A stretch of 64,000 nucleotides of DNA from Aselliscus stoliczkanus (taxonomy: Eukaryota; Chordata; Mammalia; Chiroptera; Hipposideridae): positions 85,915,352 to 85,979,351 of the forward strand of contig CM066736.1 in assembly GCA_033961575.1 (NCBI GenBank), read 5' to 3'. How positions within the stretch are numbered: position 1 is the first letter of the stretch; each line of letters starts with the position of its first letter. Both the position numbers and the translations under genes were made by a program. A model generated the notes under the pieces. It worked only from the letters and a program-made list of their open reading frames with translations, ran no database searches and was not told where the DNA came from. This document shows, in pieces, positions 12,550 to 24,800 of this stretch.

Positions 12550-12583
12550 AGAACTCAGAGAGGACGCTCGTTTTTATTTATTT
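12550..12583 (-). terminator. DGAT2: DGAT2 polyadenylation signal
   Basis: Overlapping AATAAA hexamers occur on the minus strand at 12582-12577 and 12578-12573, followed by a short GT-containing stretch. Cleavage is expected roughly 15-25 bases downstream, near 12550-12560. Confidence 0.75.
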
Positions 12584-13597
12584 GTTTAGGAATATACAAA
12601 AGTCTGACATGGTACAATGATCTCATCAAGAGAAAACAGAACACATAGAGGAAAGGCTGGGTTTCTACCCTGGCCCCCACTTTCCCAGAAAGGCACACAC
12701 ATGTGAGGCTTGGGTTTGGGGGCCTGTCCTGGAACCAGTCTGCTGCTCAGAAGGCCAGGCCCCTCTGTGAACAGGAAGAGGGACCCCCTTTCTCACACCC
12801 ACACTTGAGGGCATAGGTTAAGCAAACAGAGGCCATTGGAAAAGATGGGATTCAGGCCAGACCTGGGTGGGAACTGGGTCCATGTCAGCACACCCTGAAG
12901 AAAAACAGTCACTCCAATCAGAATGTAGTGGCTGAATCATCCAAGAGATGGTGCGTCCGGGACGGCCCTGTTCCCCAGCGCGAGGTCATCACCACCGCCA
13001 TCATCACTCTGGAGGCCAGTCCAGGCTCAGGTCTGAAAGACTGGGAGTGTGGGCAGTGACCAGAAGGGGAATCAAGCTGGAACAGTCCAGATGCTCATCA
13101 CTGCACTCTTCAAAATGGGAACATCTGTGCCCTCCAGTCTACCCCCTGGCAAGAGGGACTAGTCCTGGGGTCAAAACAAGGTAGCTGGGAATAGAGGTGT
13201 TCGTGTTAGAAGCAGCTTCTGGCCCTCATCCTCCAGGGGCAAAGAGCAAAGCATATAACTGGCCCGAGTCACTATGACTGTCTTTCTTCCCCGATTCACC
13301 AGAACTGAGTTTTCTCCATAATTTTGGGAAGGGAAGAAGAGAGGTTGGTTGAGACACCATCGAGGCCCAGATATCAGAGCCACCACCTAGAACAGGACCA
13401 ACTGGAAGTGAAAAAGCTTGAAAGAGTCACTTTTTCCTTCTTAAAAAAGAACCTAACATTGTAATGGTTTAACAAAATTATTATAATTTCTTTTAAATAA
13501 CCCACAGACACCCATGACACTTCCAAATTTACAGAACAAAAAGCACCCGAGAACTTGGTAGAAAACGATCTGCAGCGGCAGCTGGCCGGAGGCTGGC
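12550..13597 (-). other. DGAT2: DGAT2 3' UTR
   Basis: About 1.05 kb lies between the stop codon and the tandem AATAAATAAA signal, and no other AATAAA occurs between them on the minus strand. The AT-rich portion just after the stop (13440-13510) and a length like that of the mammalian DGAT2 3' UTR support a single exon 8 that includes the whole UTR. The exact cleavage site is inferred. Confidence 0.75.
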
Positions 13598-13752
13598 TCA
13601 GTTCACCTCCAGGACCTCAGACTCTGGGAGGCCGAATTTGGTCTTGTGCTTGTCGAAGAGCTTCACCAGGGCCTCCATGTACATGGCGTGGTACAGGTCG
13701 ATGTCCTGCTGGGTTGGATGCTCCAGCTTGGGGATAGTGATGGGCTCACCCA
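13598..13752 (-). CDS. DGAT2: DGAT2 exon 8, coding part
   Basis: The acceptor CCCTGCAG precedes 13752. The 155 nt complete a split Val codon, encode the end of the acyltransferase domain (GEPITIPKLEHP...) and finish with ...LEVN and TGA at 13600-13598. The reading frame joins exon 7 in phase 1. The penultimate segment reads PESEV where I recall PETEV in human and mouse, a conservative change. Confidence 0.96.
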
Positions 13753-14660
13753 CTGCAGGGATGGGGCAGAAGCCTCTGGTTAGTCAGTGTCATTCAGCCC
13801 ACCCTCCCTGGGCATCCATCTTAATGCTGATAGCAGCAACCCTTTGCTACATGCAACCATGTGCCAGCCGCTATGCTGAATGTGCTCCATCTCAGGCTGT
13901 CACTTTTACAGAGGAGAAGACTGAGGCCCAGGGGCATGGGAGGGGACCTGCCCAAGGCCACCGTGCCACTAAGCAGCAGGTTGGATGAAGACTGGCTGCA
14001 GCCACTGCACTCTGCTGGGAGCTCCTGTGAGAGCTGTGCGATCAGTGGTAAGGGCAGGGGCCGGAGAGCAGGTCAACATTCATACTTCTGTGTGTTGTTT
14101 TATTTCCTAAATCCTGTTTTATCTCTATACCCAACTCATCAGTTCTGTCACAGGTATTTCTGAAATAGCTCCCAGGTTCACTGTACTTCTCTTCCATCTC
14201 TGCTGCCATTCCTTCAGTCCAGGCCACTGGCTACCACAAAAGCCTCTGGATTGGTCTTGTGGCTTCCGTTTCTTGCCCTTTCTAACCCATTTTCTATCCA
14301 GCAGCCCGAAGGATCACTTTAAAATGCAAACCTGAACCTCTCCTCCCCAAAACCCTCAAGTAGCTTTCCATTCTGAAGGTGAAGAGCAAATTCCTTCACA
14401 CCGTCCACAGGATTGTCCCTGTCCAGCCACCCTTGAGCATGAGAATGTCCCTGCTGCCTCGTCGAGATCAGAGCTGGTGTGAAATTTGTATATAACAAAA
14501 GTCAAGAGTGAGTCTGGATCACGTGACCCAAAATGCAGGAAGTTGGTCTCTGTAAAGTACAAAACACCTGGCCCTGATAATTCAAAGTATCTATGTGAGC
14601 CTGGGCCCCTAAGTTCCATGGTTTGTAGCTCACTTGCTCCTGTGTGATCTCTAGCTTGTG

Positions 14661-14701
<41 letters not shown>

Positions 14702-17700
14702 ACACCACACCACACCACACCACACCACACCACACCACCCCCGTACAAGAGAGAATCCTTTGGAATCCTCTAAATGGTCTCAAATACAACCAAAACATAG
14801 CGGAGAGCTAAGTGCAGCCAGTTTCTTTGCTATACATCTCACAGGCCTATACTCCAGTCATATTGATTTTTTTTCTTTTTGTTTCTCAAAAATCTAGTCT
14901 TGCTGCAGGAATTTCACTTAGGCTATGGTTTCTGACAAAAACTCTCTCCACCCATCTCTTTTGCTGGATAATTCCTATTCGGCTAATAGTGTAAGGGTCA
15001 CCTCCCTCCTGGGGTCCACTATGACCCCAGAGCACCTTGCACATCCCCCTCATACTCTGTTGGTCTTTGCTGTAATAGGGTCTTTCCTGACAGACTCCTG
15101 GGCTCTGCAAACACAGGACTGCTGGCTCTTCTTTCCTCAATTAGCACAGCTTGGCTCACAGTAATGGAACTACCCCCATCTCCATCCCCCCGCCAATCAC
15201 TCCCATATGGCAGCACCCAACAAGTCCTCACGGTTTAGAGCATGGGCATCAGAGCCAGGTGGCCTGCGTTTCAATCCTAACTCTACTACTAGCAAGCTGT
15301 GTGGCACCCCGAGTTCAGGGTGTGCAGACTCACCAACGGTGGTGATGGGCTTGGAGTAGGGCACCAGGCCCCAGGTGTCAGAGGAGAAGAGACCCCGGCC
15401 ATGGAAGATGCATGGGGCAAAGCCGATGTACTTCTGGAACTTCTTCTGGACCCATCGGCCCCAGGAGCCCTCCTCAAAGATCACCTGCTTGTAGACCTCA
15501 TTCTCCCCAAAGGAGTAGGTCGGAACCAGGTCGGCTCTGGAAGGGAGAAGCCACGGTCTGTCACACGCCAATCACTAACTTTAGCTCCTCCTGTCAGCCC
15601 CAGAGATCCTGGACACCAGCCAAGCTCCCCTCCCCCGAGGGCTGCACCAGAATCACCCGGGGGATCCCAAACCACAGGTCCCCTCACTACCAGGGTTAGA
15701 TGGGCCCTCTGCCTGGCTCCTCCCGATTAGTGACTGGGGAGCATGTTCGGGCTTTGGGGCGACTAGGCAAAGGGAAGGCTGAGGGCCCTGCTCTCCAATG
15801 CCTCTTCTTTCTCATCCTTCAGGGCCTCCCTCTGTGGGGAAGTTCTCTCTGTCCCACCCGCAACCTAGGCCTCTCTCAGTTCCGTGTCACAGCCCTCAGT
15901 ATGCTGTGTTGTCACTGTCCTTTCTCACTTCCCCTACCCTGAACGTAGGGACTGGGTCTGATTTGATTGTGTCCCCAGGGCCTGGCACAGGGCTGGGCCC
16001 AGAAGGTCCTGAGGAGACAGAAGGGAGGTCTGGGTGGGGCCTAGATGGTTCGTGCCACCCCTAACTTGTGTGTGACGGCAGGCTGCATTCTCTCCTGCGC
16101 CAGGTACATCACTGCTCGAGGGCCGTCACCCCAGGGCCCTCCACCTGGGTCGCCAGAGCCCACATGTGAGAAGAAAACAGTGGACCTGGAGTCCAAAGGG
16201 CTTGGCTCTGCATTTTAGTGTGGCCCTGACTGGGTCCCTTAGTCTCAGTGTTCTCAAATGGAACATGGGGACGTCATCACCTGAAGGACTTCTGTGAAAT
16301 CAAAGGGGACTTAGGAGTGAATGTGCTTTGTCAAATGAAATGTGCTAAACAGGCGGCTAAACAGAATGTGCCTCTGGTTTTCTAGAAAAGGTCTCAGACA
16401 TCCAAGCTGCCCAGTTCCTCGCCAACTGTCCTCAGTGTCACCCTTCCAGGAAGCCACCCTGGATCCATGCCATGCCACCCTCCTTCCTGGTCTCTTGCTC
16501 TCCTAGCAGGACAGCATGACCCTGGACCCAGGGCGCAATCCTGCACATAAGCCTGGCTTCTCAGCCCACGTGCGAGGGCCAGGCTGCATCTGGGCCCCAC
16601 TCAGACCCCCAGGCTACACTTGGACAAACCTGGCCTGAACCTGGGGGCTCCAACCTCTCTTACCCCACAGAGGGTAAAATCCCTTCCGTGCCTTCCTGGG
16701 GTCTCGGCCCCGCCTCCAGGAGCCAGGGGACTGCTGCCCTGGGCAAAGCAAAGCTTTGGAGGGGCGTGTATGCATAGGCATGTGTGCATGCGCGGGAGGC
16801 GCTTACCCGTGACGCAGGGCCAGTTTCACAAAGCCCTTCCGGTTGCGCAGGGTGACCGCATTCTTGCCGGGCCTAGAACTCAGGGACTCGGCTGCACCCC
16901 CTACGACGATGATAATGGCATTGCCACTCCCATTCTTTGAAAGCAAGTAGTCTATCGTGTCCCGGTTCACGGGGCAGATGCCTGGGGGAGGAGGAGACAC
17001 GCAGTCAGGGCTGCCCACGGATGCACGCCCCACCCCTGGACACGCAGAAAAAGGAAGAGCTCTGGACTTGGGCCCCAGACCTAACCCAGCCACTTAGCAG
17101 TTTCATGGCACCTGCATAAACTATTCTTTTTCTGAGCCTTGGCTTACTTATCTGTAAAATGGGGATGATAATACAAGGTTGTTTAGGGAACTCATTCGTT
17201 GAGCAAATACTCCCTGAGGTCTTAACTCTACCAGGCTAGTGCCAGGTTCTGGGGACCCTAGTGAATCAGGCTGGTGGGGGTCACAGGCAAGGGGATAATG
17301 ACAGAGCCATGAACAACAATCAGGTTGTACAGAGGGCAGTGCAGGCACTGGAGTGTTTGGAAAAGGAGTCAGAGAAGGCTTCAGAGGGAAGATGTTATCC
17401 AAGTTGAATCCTGAAGGCCATACGAATAGCTCTCCTGTTCAGACCTGACGCACCATGCCCAGTGGCAGGCGGCATCTCTCAGCACAGGACAGTCACTGGA
17501 GCCCGGGGTATTAGCTTCCTAGCCTCTCTGTCACCTGGCTCAATGGAGAGGCTGAGGCCTTGACAGTGGAACCCAGCAAGGACAGGCAGGGATGGACTCT
17601 CACCTCCAGACATCAGGTACTCTCTCAGCACTGGCATCCGGAAGTTGCCAGCCAGTGTGGCCAGGTAGGGTCTTATGCCAGGGAACTTCTTGCTCACTTC

Positions 17701-18748
17701 CGTGGCCTCTGTGCTAAAGTTGCAGAAGGCACCCAGGCCCATGATGCCATGGGGGTGGTATCCAAAGATGTAGTTCCTGGTGGTCAGCAGGTTGTGTGTC
17801 TTCACCAGCTGCAGGGCAAACCATGGGTGAGAGAAAGCTGGCCACGAGAGGGGGCACGCCCAGAAAGTAGGGGAGGGACTGAGTATGCCAGACACCCTGG
17901 CACTCTGGGCCTGAGGACTGGTGTCGCTCTCCACACTTGACCTCATTCTCATCACTGGGGCCACAATACCTGGTGTTCAGCGGTCACCATTTGGCCTGTA
18001 CCTCCCTGGGAAGGGGTGAGGGAACTTTCTCCCTCATTCCCCTATTTCTCCAGCTAAACACACTAGGTCCTCTTATTCACACCCTGCCTGCTTCCTGCCT
18101 TGCCTCCCTCTGGGCCCATCCTCCTCACTACAGCCAGAGTGACTGTCCTAAAACCCAGTGCAACCCTCCTGTCACTCTCCAGCTCCCATCAGGGTCAAGT
18201 CCAAGTCCCTTAGTCTGCCTAGAGATGGGATAGTGCAGCTGGCCTGAATGGAAACTTCCTTCCAGGCAGCCAGGTTCAGCTCGGGCTCTGATGCAGGAGG
18301 GACAAGGGCAACAACAGACCTTCTGCCAGCCACGGCGGGGGTGGGGGAGGTTAGCTGTACAGCCGGGCAGCTGACCTGTGGTGCTATTAACAACGCCATC
18401 CTGGGATGCTCTAAAGAATGATTGGCTTCCTCGGCCCACCCCCTGCCGTGGGGCCATTGGCTTGGAGGGTGGGGTGAGCCGTGCCAAGTTTCCCTAAAAC
18501 CTGAGCAACAAGAGGCTCCTATCCAGTATCACAACAAACGCAACGGGGGGTGGAGGCTGTTTTGAGGGGTGGAGAATACCCATATTTTGTTAAAAAAAAA
18601 ACACATTTTCTGATTACAAAAATAACCAATAATCAGAGAAGTTTCAAAATACAGGAAAAGTAAAAACAAAAGCACCCGTCATACCTCCATCCAGCTAAAC
18701 CTGCTCTGACATGTTGTCTTTTTTCTACTCAAATATACACGTGCTTTT

Positions 18749-18806
<58 letters not shown>

Positions 18807-21800
18807 AGGTAATATGGACGATATAATTTTTATATAATTTCCTACCAAGCATATTTATCTATTTTTCCTTATCAGAATCCCTCAGCACCACATCTTCTCA
18901 TGGCTGTATCATTCTATCACACAGCTATGCTACACGGAATAGAACTATCATCCAACCTCAACTGGTGGATCTTTAAAAAGCTTCCAAAATTTCCCTCAAA
19001 AACAATGCTTCCATAAATAGCTTATTTTTAATCCACGTCTGATTATTTTCTTGAGACAAACTTCTGGAAAATACAGTTCCTGGGTCAAAGGATATGAACA
19101 TAGTGGTCCCGTGGGATGCCCTGCCTCTCTAGAGAGGTGGTGCTGATGGTACTGCTACCTGCAGAGCTTGAAAAGTGCCCACTTTTATGCACTGGTGCCA
19201 GCTGGAAGCAGAGCCACTGGCCATCAGCAAAATAGCAAGAGCCTGGGTTTTCCATAACTCCAGAGTTGGGAAGGACCCTACGCTCAGTTTGTGGGGACTG
19301 GGTGCTGGTGGTTGGCCTTGGGGAAGCTGAAATCTGAGTCTTCAGGTGAGGAGACTGGAGGGGGATGGAAGCCAGGTTGGCTGGCACCATTCACAGCTCT
19401 GAAACTGCCAGTGTGTGTAAGGGTGAGTAGGACCCCCCTGAGTCTTACCCCCTGTTGCTTGGGACATTCTTCCAATCTGTCTTTGGCAAGCGGATTAAAG
19501 CTGCTCAAAAATCCAACCAACTTGTAGCTGCCAACTACAATACATAAGCGGGGAACAGCAGCAACTTAACCCACGGCGAGTGGGGTGGGGGCAGTGCGGG
19601 GATTGAATGGAGCCCAGCTCTATGAGCTCAGCAAGGTGGTGGTTCTCAGGTTTTGCCTCTCAAGAACAGGTCAGCCCACCACGTTAGCTCTCAGTACAGC
19701 TAGAATGAAAAAGCACGTGGTGTCAGTTTCCACGAAACAGGAAGGTGCTGACGTAAGAGCTGAGGCAGCCAGTGCCATACTGGAAACTTGCTCCTAAGCT
19801 AGTGGCTGGGCCTGGGAGCCCACAGAACAGAAGGGGCCGGAAGAGCCCTTATCTAGGGCTCTTTCCTTTCATTACAAGGTGGAAACGGAGGCCTAGAGAA
19901 AGGAGCTGCTGCTTTCCTGGAGGCCACCGTGACACATCCTCCACCTCTAACAACCCACCCGGCTGTGCTTTTCCTGGGACCCGGGTTGTAGGTGTGTCAC
20001 CCTAGCTGGCTCTTTAAATCGTTTCCTCTTTCCCCAAGCCTCTGCCGGGTGGAACATTCGGTTAAATGAAGTGCCTTGGGGCACACTGCAGGTTAATGGC
20101 TCTTGGTGCCGTACCTAGAACAACACAGGCATTTGGCACAGCTCTGATCTGTCCCCGTGCCATGCTCCCTTCCCTCCAGGACTGAACAGAGTGTCCACTC
20201 TAGAGGGATTGAGGAGGACACTGCTGATGAAGGCTCTGTTGACATGCCTGCCTTGTGTCTGTCCCCGGACGGCTTCCCATGACAAAGTCTCAGTCCAAGG
20301 GGGTAGCCAGGCCTGCTGGCTCATGTGGGCCTGGAACACATTCCTGGCAAGTCACTCCTTACACCCTTCGTCCAAGGGCAGGAAAGGTGCTCAGATAGGC
20401 TTGTGCCACCCTGGCACCGTACAGAGGGAAACTCAGAACCAGAGAAGAGCAGAGGCTTGCCTGCGCTCACCTGGCAGGGTACGGTGGGCAGAGGGATGCA
20501 GGCATGAGAACCGGGGCCTTGAAGCAGACACCCTTGGTTCCCACACCAGCTCTGATACTGATGTGCTCTGTGACCTTGGAGAGTCCCTCCTCTCTGTGAC
20601 ATGAGACAGGGGGATGATTCTAAGCTCAGAGAGTCTTTCCTAGTCTCCTTTCCAGAGACCCTACCTGTACCTCAGGAAGCGGTGCTCCAGGCACTGCCCA
20701 CCCCTCTCCCAGGTAGCCAGCAGTCTTGGTGGCTGCTGCTAACACAGGAGCTGCACCTTTGCAGGGAGAAGGGATGCCCTCTGGGCCAGCTGAGCTGCTC
20801 TGGTGGCAAAGAGCAACAAGCTTCGCCATGAAGGGAGAGGGGGAGGTGTGGGTAGGTGGGTACAGACATCACATCACCATTGGCAAGAGGCTGGGAAAAG
20901 GGAGGAGACACGAGGGTCACACCACTCCACACAGAACATCAGCCCTGAGGTCAGGTCACCAAGGCCAAAATCTCTCACAGAAGAGAGGAGCCTAAGCCCC
21001 CAAGGGGCAGGAGCTTGTCTGTCACTGGCAGGCAGAGCAGAGCCCGGTTAAGACTCAGTGCCCTCGCCTCAGGCTCAGGGTGGCTTTGGTCCTGGTGCCC
21101 AGGGGCCTTCCCAGGGCCAGCTCACATGTTTCTCATGGGTCCAACTCCCAGCTGACTTCTTAGAACAGGGGTGTGATAAGGGACACTAGATTCTACTTGG
21201 TTCTTCTGGAAGGACAAAGATCAGTGGGGAAGGGCATCTGCCTGTTTCAGTTCTGATCAAGTCATCAGGTCACCCACTTCTGGGTAGAGGGGACTATTGG
21301 CCTTGAGGGGACTTCCTGAGGGGCAGGCTACTCTGAACGCTGGAGCCTGGCCCCTTAGGTGAGGGCCCCAGTAGGAAAAGAGTCTGCCCACAATCCCTCA
21401 CAATTAACCATAATTGACCACTTTCTATCGTATGAACAGCGCCGTTTTGCACATGAGGCTGATTAGGCTCAGAGACCTTGAGAAAATGTGCCTATGGTCC
21501 CATGGGCAGAAAGTGACAGAGTCTAGCAGGATCCATTACACAGTGAGCCCGCTTGAGGGCAGGGACAAGGGCTGACTGTTGTGTCAGCACACTGCACAAG
21601 GAGCAAAAATTACTGGTTGGTGACTAGAGTGACAGAACAGGAACTCAACTCAGGTCTCCACCAGCAAAGTAGACAGAGGGAGACACAGGAAGTAGGGCTC
21701 AATCCAATGTGGGGGGAAATCCAGGATTGAATCTTTCCCAGAGAAACAGGCAGTGGGAATTCGGTGGGGAAGAACCTGGCATGGGATCATTGTGCAACCT

Positions 21801-24800
21801 GGATCCTTGCCCCTCTCTGGGACTGACTGTTTCTTCATCTCCAAAAGAGGTGGCTTTATGATGTAAAGAGAGGGTTGGGTCCTACGATGCAACATCTTCT
21901 AGCGACAGCAGCCCTGAATTCTGTACAGCCAGAGAGATGGGGTCAGGAAAAAGGAAGAGAGGGAACTTTGTCCCCAAAGGTCCTGGGGAAAGTGGGCTCA
22001 GGCTGGTGTGGGCAAAGGGAGCTGGCCCTGGGGCCGCCCCACAATACCAGGTGCAGTGGAGGAATATGGGGTTACCCGGTCACCTCCCCCAGGCAGCATG
22101 CCAGGGTGTCTCAGTCACTGACTCAGAACAGCAAACATATGCCGCCCTGTGTCATGCACACTTTCGCACTCACACATGCTGCCACTGCTCTTCGGGCTCC
22201 CCTGCTTTCGGCTGGGTTACCTCAGCAGCTAGGGTGTGCCAGGGCTGGGGTGCTGAGCGAACTGGCCAGACAGGTCTCTCCCCTGCAGGGAAAACCTTCA
22301 GGATTCTGCCGGAGTTATCCACAAGCCAGCAGCATCGCCCACATGCACCAGGGCCCGATGCCTCTGCCTTGCCAACCTAGCTTGCAGACCACAGGCTGGG
22401 GGACAGAGATGAGACTGAGAGCCAGACCAAGCCACCAGTTATCCTGTCAGGACCTGGAGGTTGGCCCCAGAGAAGACAGGTGCTCAGAAGACTCGCGTAG
22501 GGGTCCCAGAGCAGCCGATGGTGCCACAGGAAGGAAACCCAGATCTAAACCTGCTTCATCCCTGGAAGGGATAGTGCCTCAGCTAGGGTCACACTGGGCT
22601 TTTCTTGCCTCCGTCCTCCAAGCCTGAGTGTCTGTCTGCCCATGCTTATTTCCCACGGCCCTGCTGTGCAAAGCAGCAGCATGCTGTGGTGGGGAGAGCC
22701 CAGGCTGTGAGGCCAGACCATCAGTTGGAAGCTTGGCTCCACCCCGCACCAGCCTCAGTCAGTATTGCTGGTCTGACCTTCAGCCTCCTCTTTTGTTAAG
22801 AAGGGATACAGTTAATACCCCTTAGAGGGTGCTGTGGGAGTTAAAGGAGACTCCTTGGGGAAAGATGCTGGCTCCTAGGAGGCTCCCAATAAATAGAGAT
22901 GTTCCCTCTGCCCGCCACAGGCTTCTTCTCCAACTCAGGTGCCTATGCTCTCTTGTTTTCGCTGCCTCTTCAGTGCTACTCATCTTTAGGATGCAGTTCT
23001 AAGAGTAGCAACTCCAGAACTTCAAGCACTTCAACAACTAGGGTCTCACTCTTCTTTCACTGCCCTTCAAATTTCCTGGGCCCTAAGTCCCATGGTCATG
23101 ACCCCCAGCGACCCACCCGTGACTGGCTGAGAAAAGAGATATTTCTGTACGAGCTTGAGAAGGAAAAGAAAGCCCCTCACAGCACATGGCTATGTTTGCT
23201 TCAGTGTTATCCTTGGTTCAGACGAACTTGGACTACTTTAGTATTGCTCTTGATTAATTAACTCCATTTTAAGTTATGCCTTTAATATTCACTGAAAGGC
23301 AGATAAGCAATGGCCATAATATCTCCTATTATACCTGCTCTTTATATCACTCAGGATCTCAGTGTCTGAAACATCTTTTAGATCCAAATGCTACAACAAG
23401 TCTTGTTTCTCCAAGAAACTAGCATGCTTCTTCCTTTCCCAAACCAAGAACCAACAACTCTCATGTTTCCCTTTTTGCCTTGGCTGCCAGGAAGCTCAAA
23501 GCTAATGCTGAAGCTCAACCACCACAACTTTGTTGACCCTTATGGCTGAAATACTAGTATTCTTTTCCCCCAAATCTTGATTTTTCTTTTTACCTGGTAT
23601 GGCATTACATGTATCCTAAATTGCTCAAATCCTGCATAAAGTGGTGTAGAGTATGAACAGATGCTCACAGTGGGAGCTGTCACATGGTTCAACTTAGCAC
23701 ACATGGTCACTGTGGCTGCGCAGGTTATGGCTTGAGTTCAGATCTCCCATCCATTCCCACCCTCCCAAGATAATACCCACAAGTCTTTACCTGGATGGGA
23801 AAGTAGTCTCGAAAGTAGCGCCACACAGCCCAATTTCGGACCCATTCTGACCTCCTGCCACCTTCCCGAGAACAAAATACAATGTTAGGAAGGAGTAGGA
23901 GTCAGGGAGGGTGACATTTGTGTAAGGCAGGTAAGACAGAGCCAGTGTGACACCCTGAGGTAGGTGACTGTCACATCTCCCCTTCCCACTGGGCCCCTTC
24001 CATGTTTACTCGCTCATATTATGCAAACTCTTGATTGAGTGATGGTGCCCTCTGAGGCACTTTTAACCCCCCCACCCCCACCCAAAATCATACCCTGGCT
24101 TTTCACAGAGTAGGCGTTAAGTAAAAAGCAGCAGCACCGACAATGCGAAACCTCAGCTTCGGGAGGGAGGGTGCCAAGGGAGTGGGGGTGGGGCGAGGAG
24201 CTCCCTGCCCTTACCTTTCTTGGGTGTGTTCCAGTCAAACACCAGCCAGGTGAAGTAGAGCACAGCGATGAGCCAGCAATCGGTGCAGAATATGTACATG
24301 AGGATGACGCTGCAGGCCACTCCTGGGGGAAGGCAGGTGAGTACAGGTCAGGCCGGGTCCCCATGGGCAAAGGCTCCCCGAGTGCCGGAGTGGGCGTTGA
24401 CTGTGGCACTAAGCTAAGCACAGCCAGGGCCATGGGCACAGCCTGGGGAAGAGCAGACTCACGGGGACACGAGCCTCATCTCCTAGCCTCTGATGGACCA
24501 TTCTGGCGTCACATGGTCCGTGGGATCCATGGTGTCTAGGCAATCACACCAGAGTCGGTGAACTTCGGCTTCTTGTGAAAGTTGTTCTTTCTGTCCCCTC
24601 CTTGCCCAGTCTTCCCACCCCAGTGCCCAGCATAGTTACAGTGGACCCGGGGAGGGACCTACTAAGTGCCTCCACATTCCAGGACGTCTCTAATGTGAAG
24701 CCAGTGACTTCTACACCATGTCAGAGATGAGAACACTGAGGCTCGAGGAGAGGGTAATTTGCCCAAAGTCACCCAGCAGGACAGTGGCAGAGCCAGAATT

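Larger units (their letters stand above)
17809..23790 (-). other. DGAT2: DGAT2 intron 4
   Basis: An intron of almost 6 kb. It contains a T/A-rich L1-like remnant with a long CA repeat (18590-19110), MIR/L2-like scraps (about 20525-20610, 21430-21600, 22690-22890) and otherwise unique sequence. A plus-strand open frame of 250 codons at 21875-22627 lacks any recognisable domain and is not called as a gene. Confidence 0.8.

Noticed and set aside
14356..14798. Open frames encoding Val-Cys runs
   Set aside because: Direct translation of the CA/CACAC microsatellite.
21875..22627. Plus-strand open frame of 250 codons, the longest in the window
   Set aside because: It lies in DGAT2 intron 4 in GC-rich DNA, has no recognisable domain, no splice partners and no promoter. 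Frames of this length arise by chance in GC-rich introns.
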